Of a stretch of 64,000 nucleotides of DNA, positions 63,901 to 64,000 are shown one piece after another (the first letter of the stretch is position 1; the number at the start of each line of letters is the position of its first letter). A program made the position numbers and the translations under genes. The notes under the pieces were generated by a model. It did not search any database. It had not been told where the DNA came from and saw only the letters and a program-made list of their open reading frames with translations. Origin of the DNA: Procambarus clarkii (taxonomy: Eukaryota; Arthropoda; Malacostraca; Decapoda; Cambaridae); contig NC_091176.1 of assembly GCF_040958095.1 (NCBI RefSeq), positions 44,950,355-45,014,354 on the forward strand, given 5' to 3'.

Positions 63901-64000
63901 GGGGACGGTGTCGTGCTTGCCATCTATTCTTGTGGGCTATTTGCTTATCTTTCGTCATAAACCTCTCAATGTAATGGGTTTCACTTCCTCTGAGTAAATG
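63901..64000. other. Window edge, no feature seen
   Basis: Ordinary-complexity sequence after the G-rich tract, including the start of the Pro-rich minus-strand frame. Confidence 0.3.

Overview
This window looks like a repeat-dense stretch of an arthropod genome, most likely a decapod crustacean. That is an inference from three things: spliceosomal gene structure, (TTAGG)-type motifs inside transposons, and very long GATA/GATG, AT and minisatellite arrays mixed with LTR and LINE elements. There are no prokaryotic genes. The only host coding sequence I can defend is one 99-bp ankyrin-repeat exon (47388-47486). Almost everything else is mobile or tandemly repeated DNA.

Layout. (1) 1-8.2 kb: two copies of a terminal-inverted-repeat element, each abutting (AT)n. 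A Ty3/gypsy-type LTR retrotransposon on the minus strand (461-6475) is inserted in the AT tract between them. A ~0.9-kb foldback palindrome (7275-8172) follows. (2) 8.2-17.5 kb: a nearly intact LTR retrotransposon with 2-kb LTRs (8214-17500). (3) 17.5-28.8 kb: AT and GATA/GATG arrays, a string of hairpins, a tRNA-derived SINE, two solo LTRs, a broken LINE (22197-24390) and a decayed minus-strand ORF with zinc-knuckle remnants. (4) 28.8-42.7 kb: a 27-bp minisatellite of roughly 300 units, split by a SINE fragment and by a 5.5-kb LTR retrotransposon (35691-41200). (5) 42.7-47.6 kb: mostly single-copy DNA with the ankyrin exon. (6) 47.6-52.5 kb: a macro-repeat of a ~0.5-kb core plus GACA/GATA arrays, and a pair of inverted tRNA-like SINE heads. 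(7) 52.5-64 kb: 33-bp and 20-bp minisatellites, three minus-strand copies of the same LINE family, and a G-rich tract.

The strongest biological signal is the pair of related LTR elements at 461-6475 and 8214-17500. Both encode Ty3/gypsy-like proteins but place integrase before reverse transcriptase/RNase H, the order typical of Ty1/copia. Both have a SCAN-like capsid, a SAP-like Gag N-terminus with a long coiled coil, and a primer-binding site resembling that for tRNA-Pro. These are the features of Gmr1-like elements, the group proposed as the source of the vertebrate SCAN domain. The 8214 element has an in-frame amber codon between capsid and zinc knuckle. The 461 element has lost its reverse transcriptase but keeps near-identical LTRs, which suggests it was copied in trans.

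I see no CRISPR, operon-like or defence system here. Boundaries of degenerate arrays are approximate, and all identities between copies were judged by eye.
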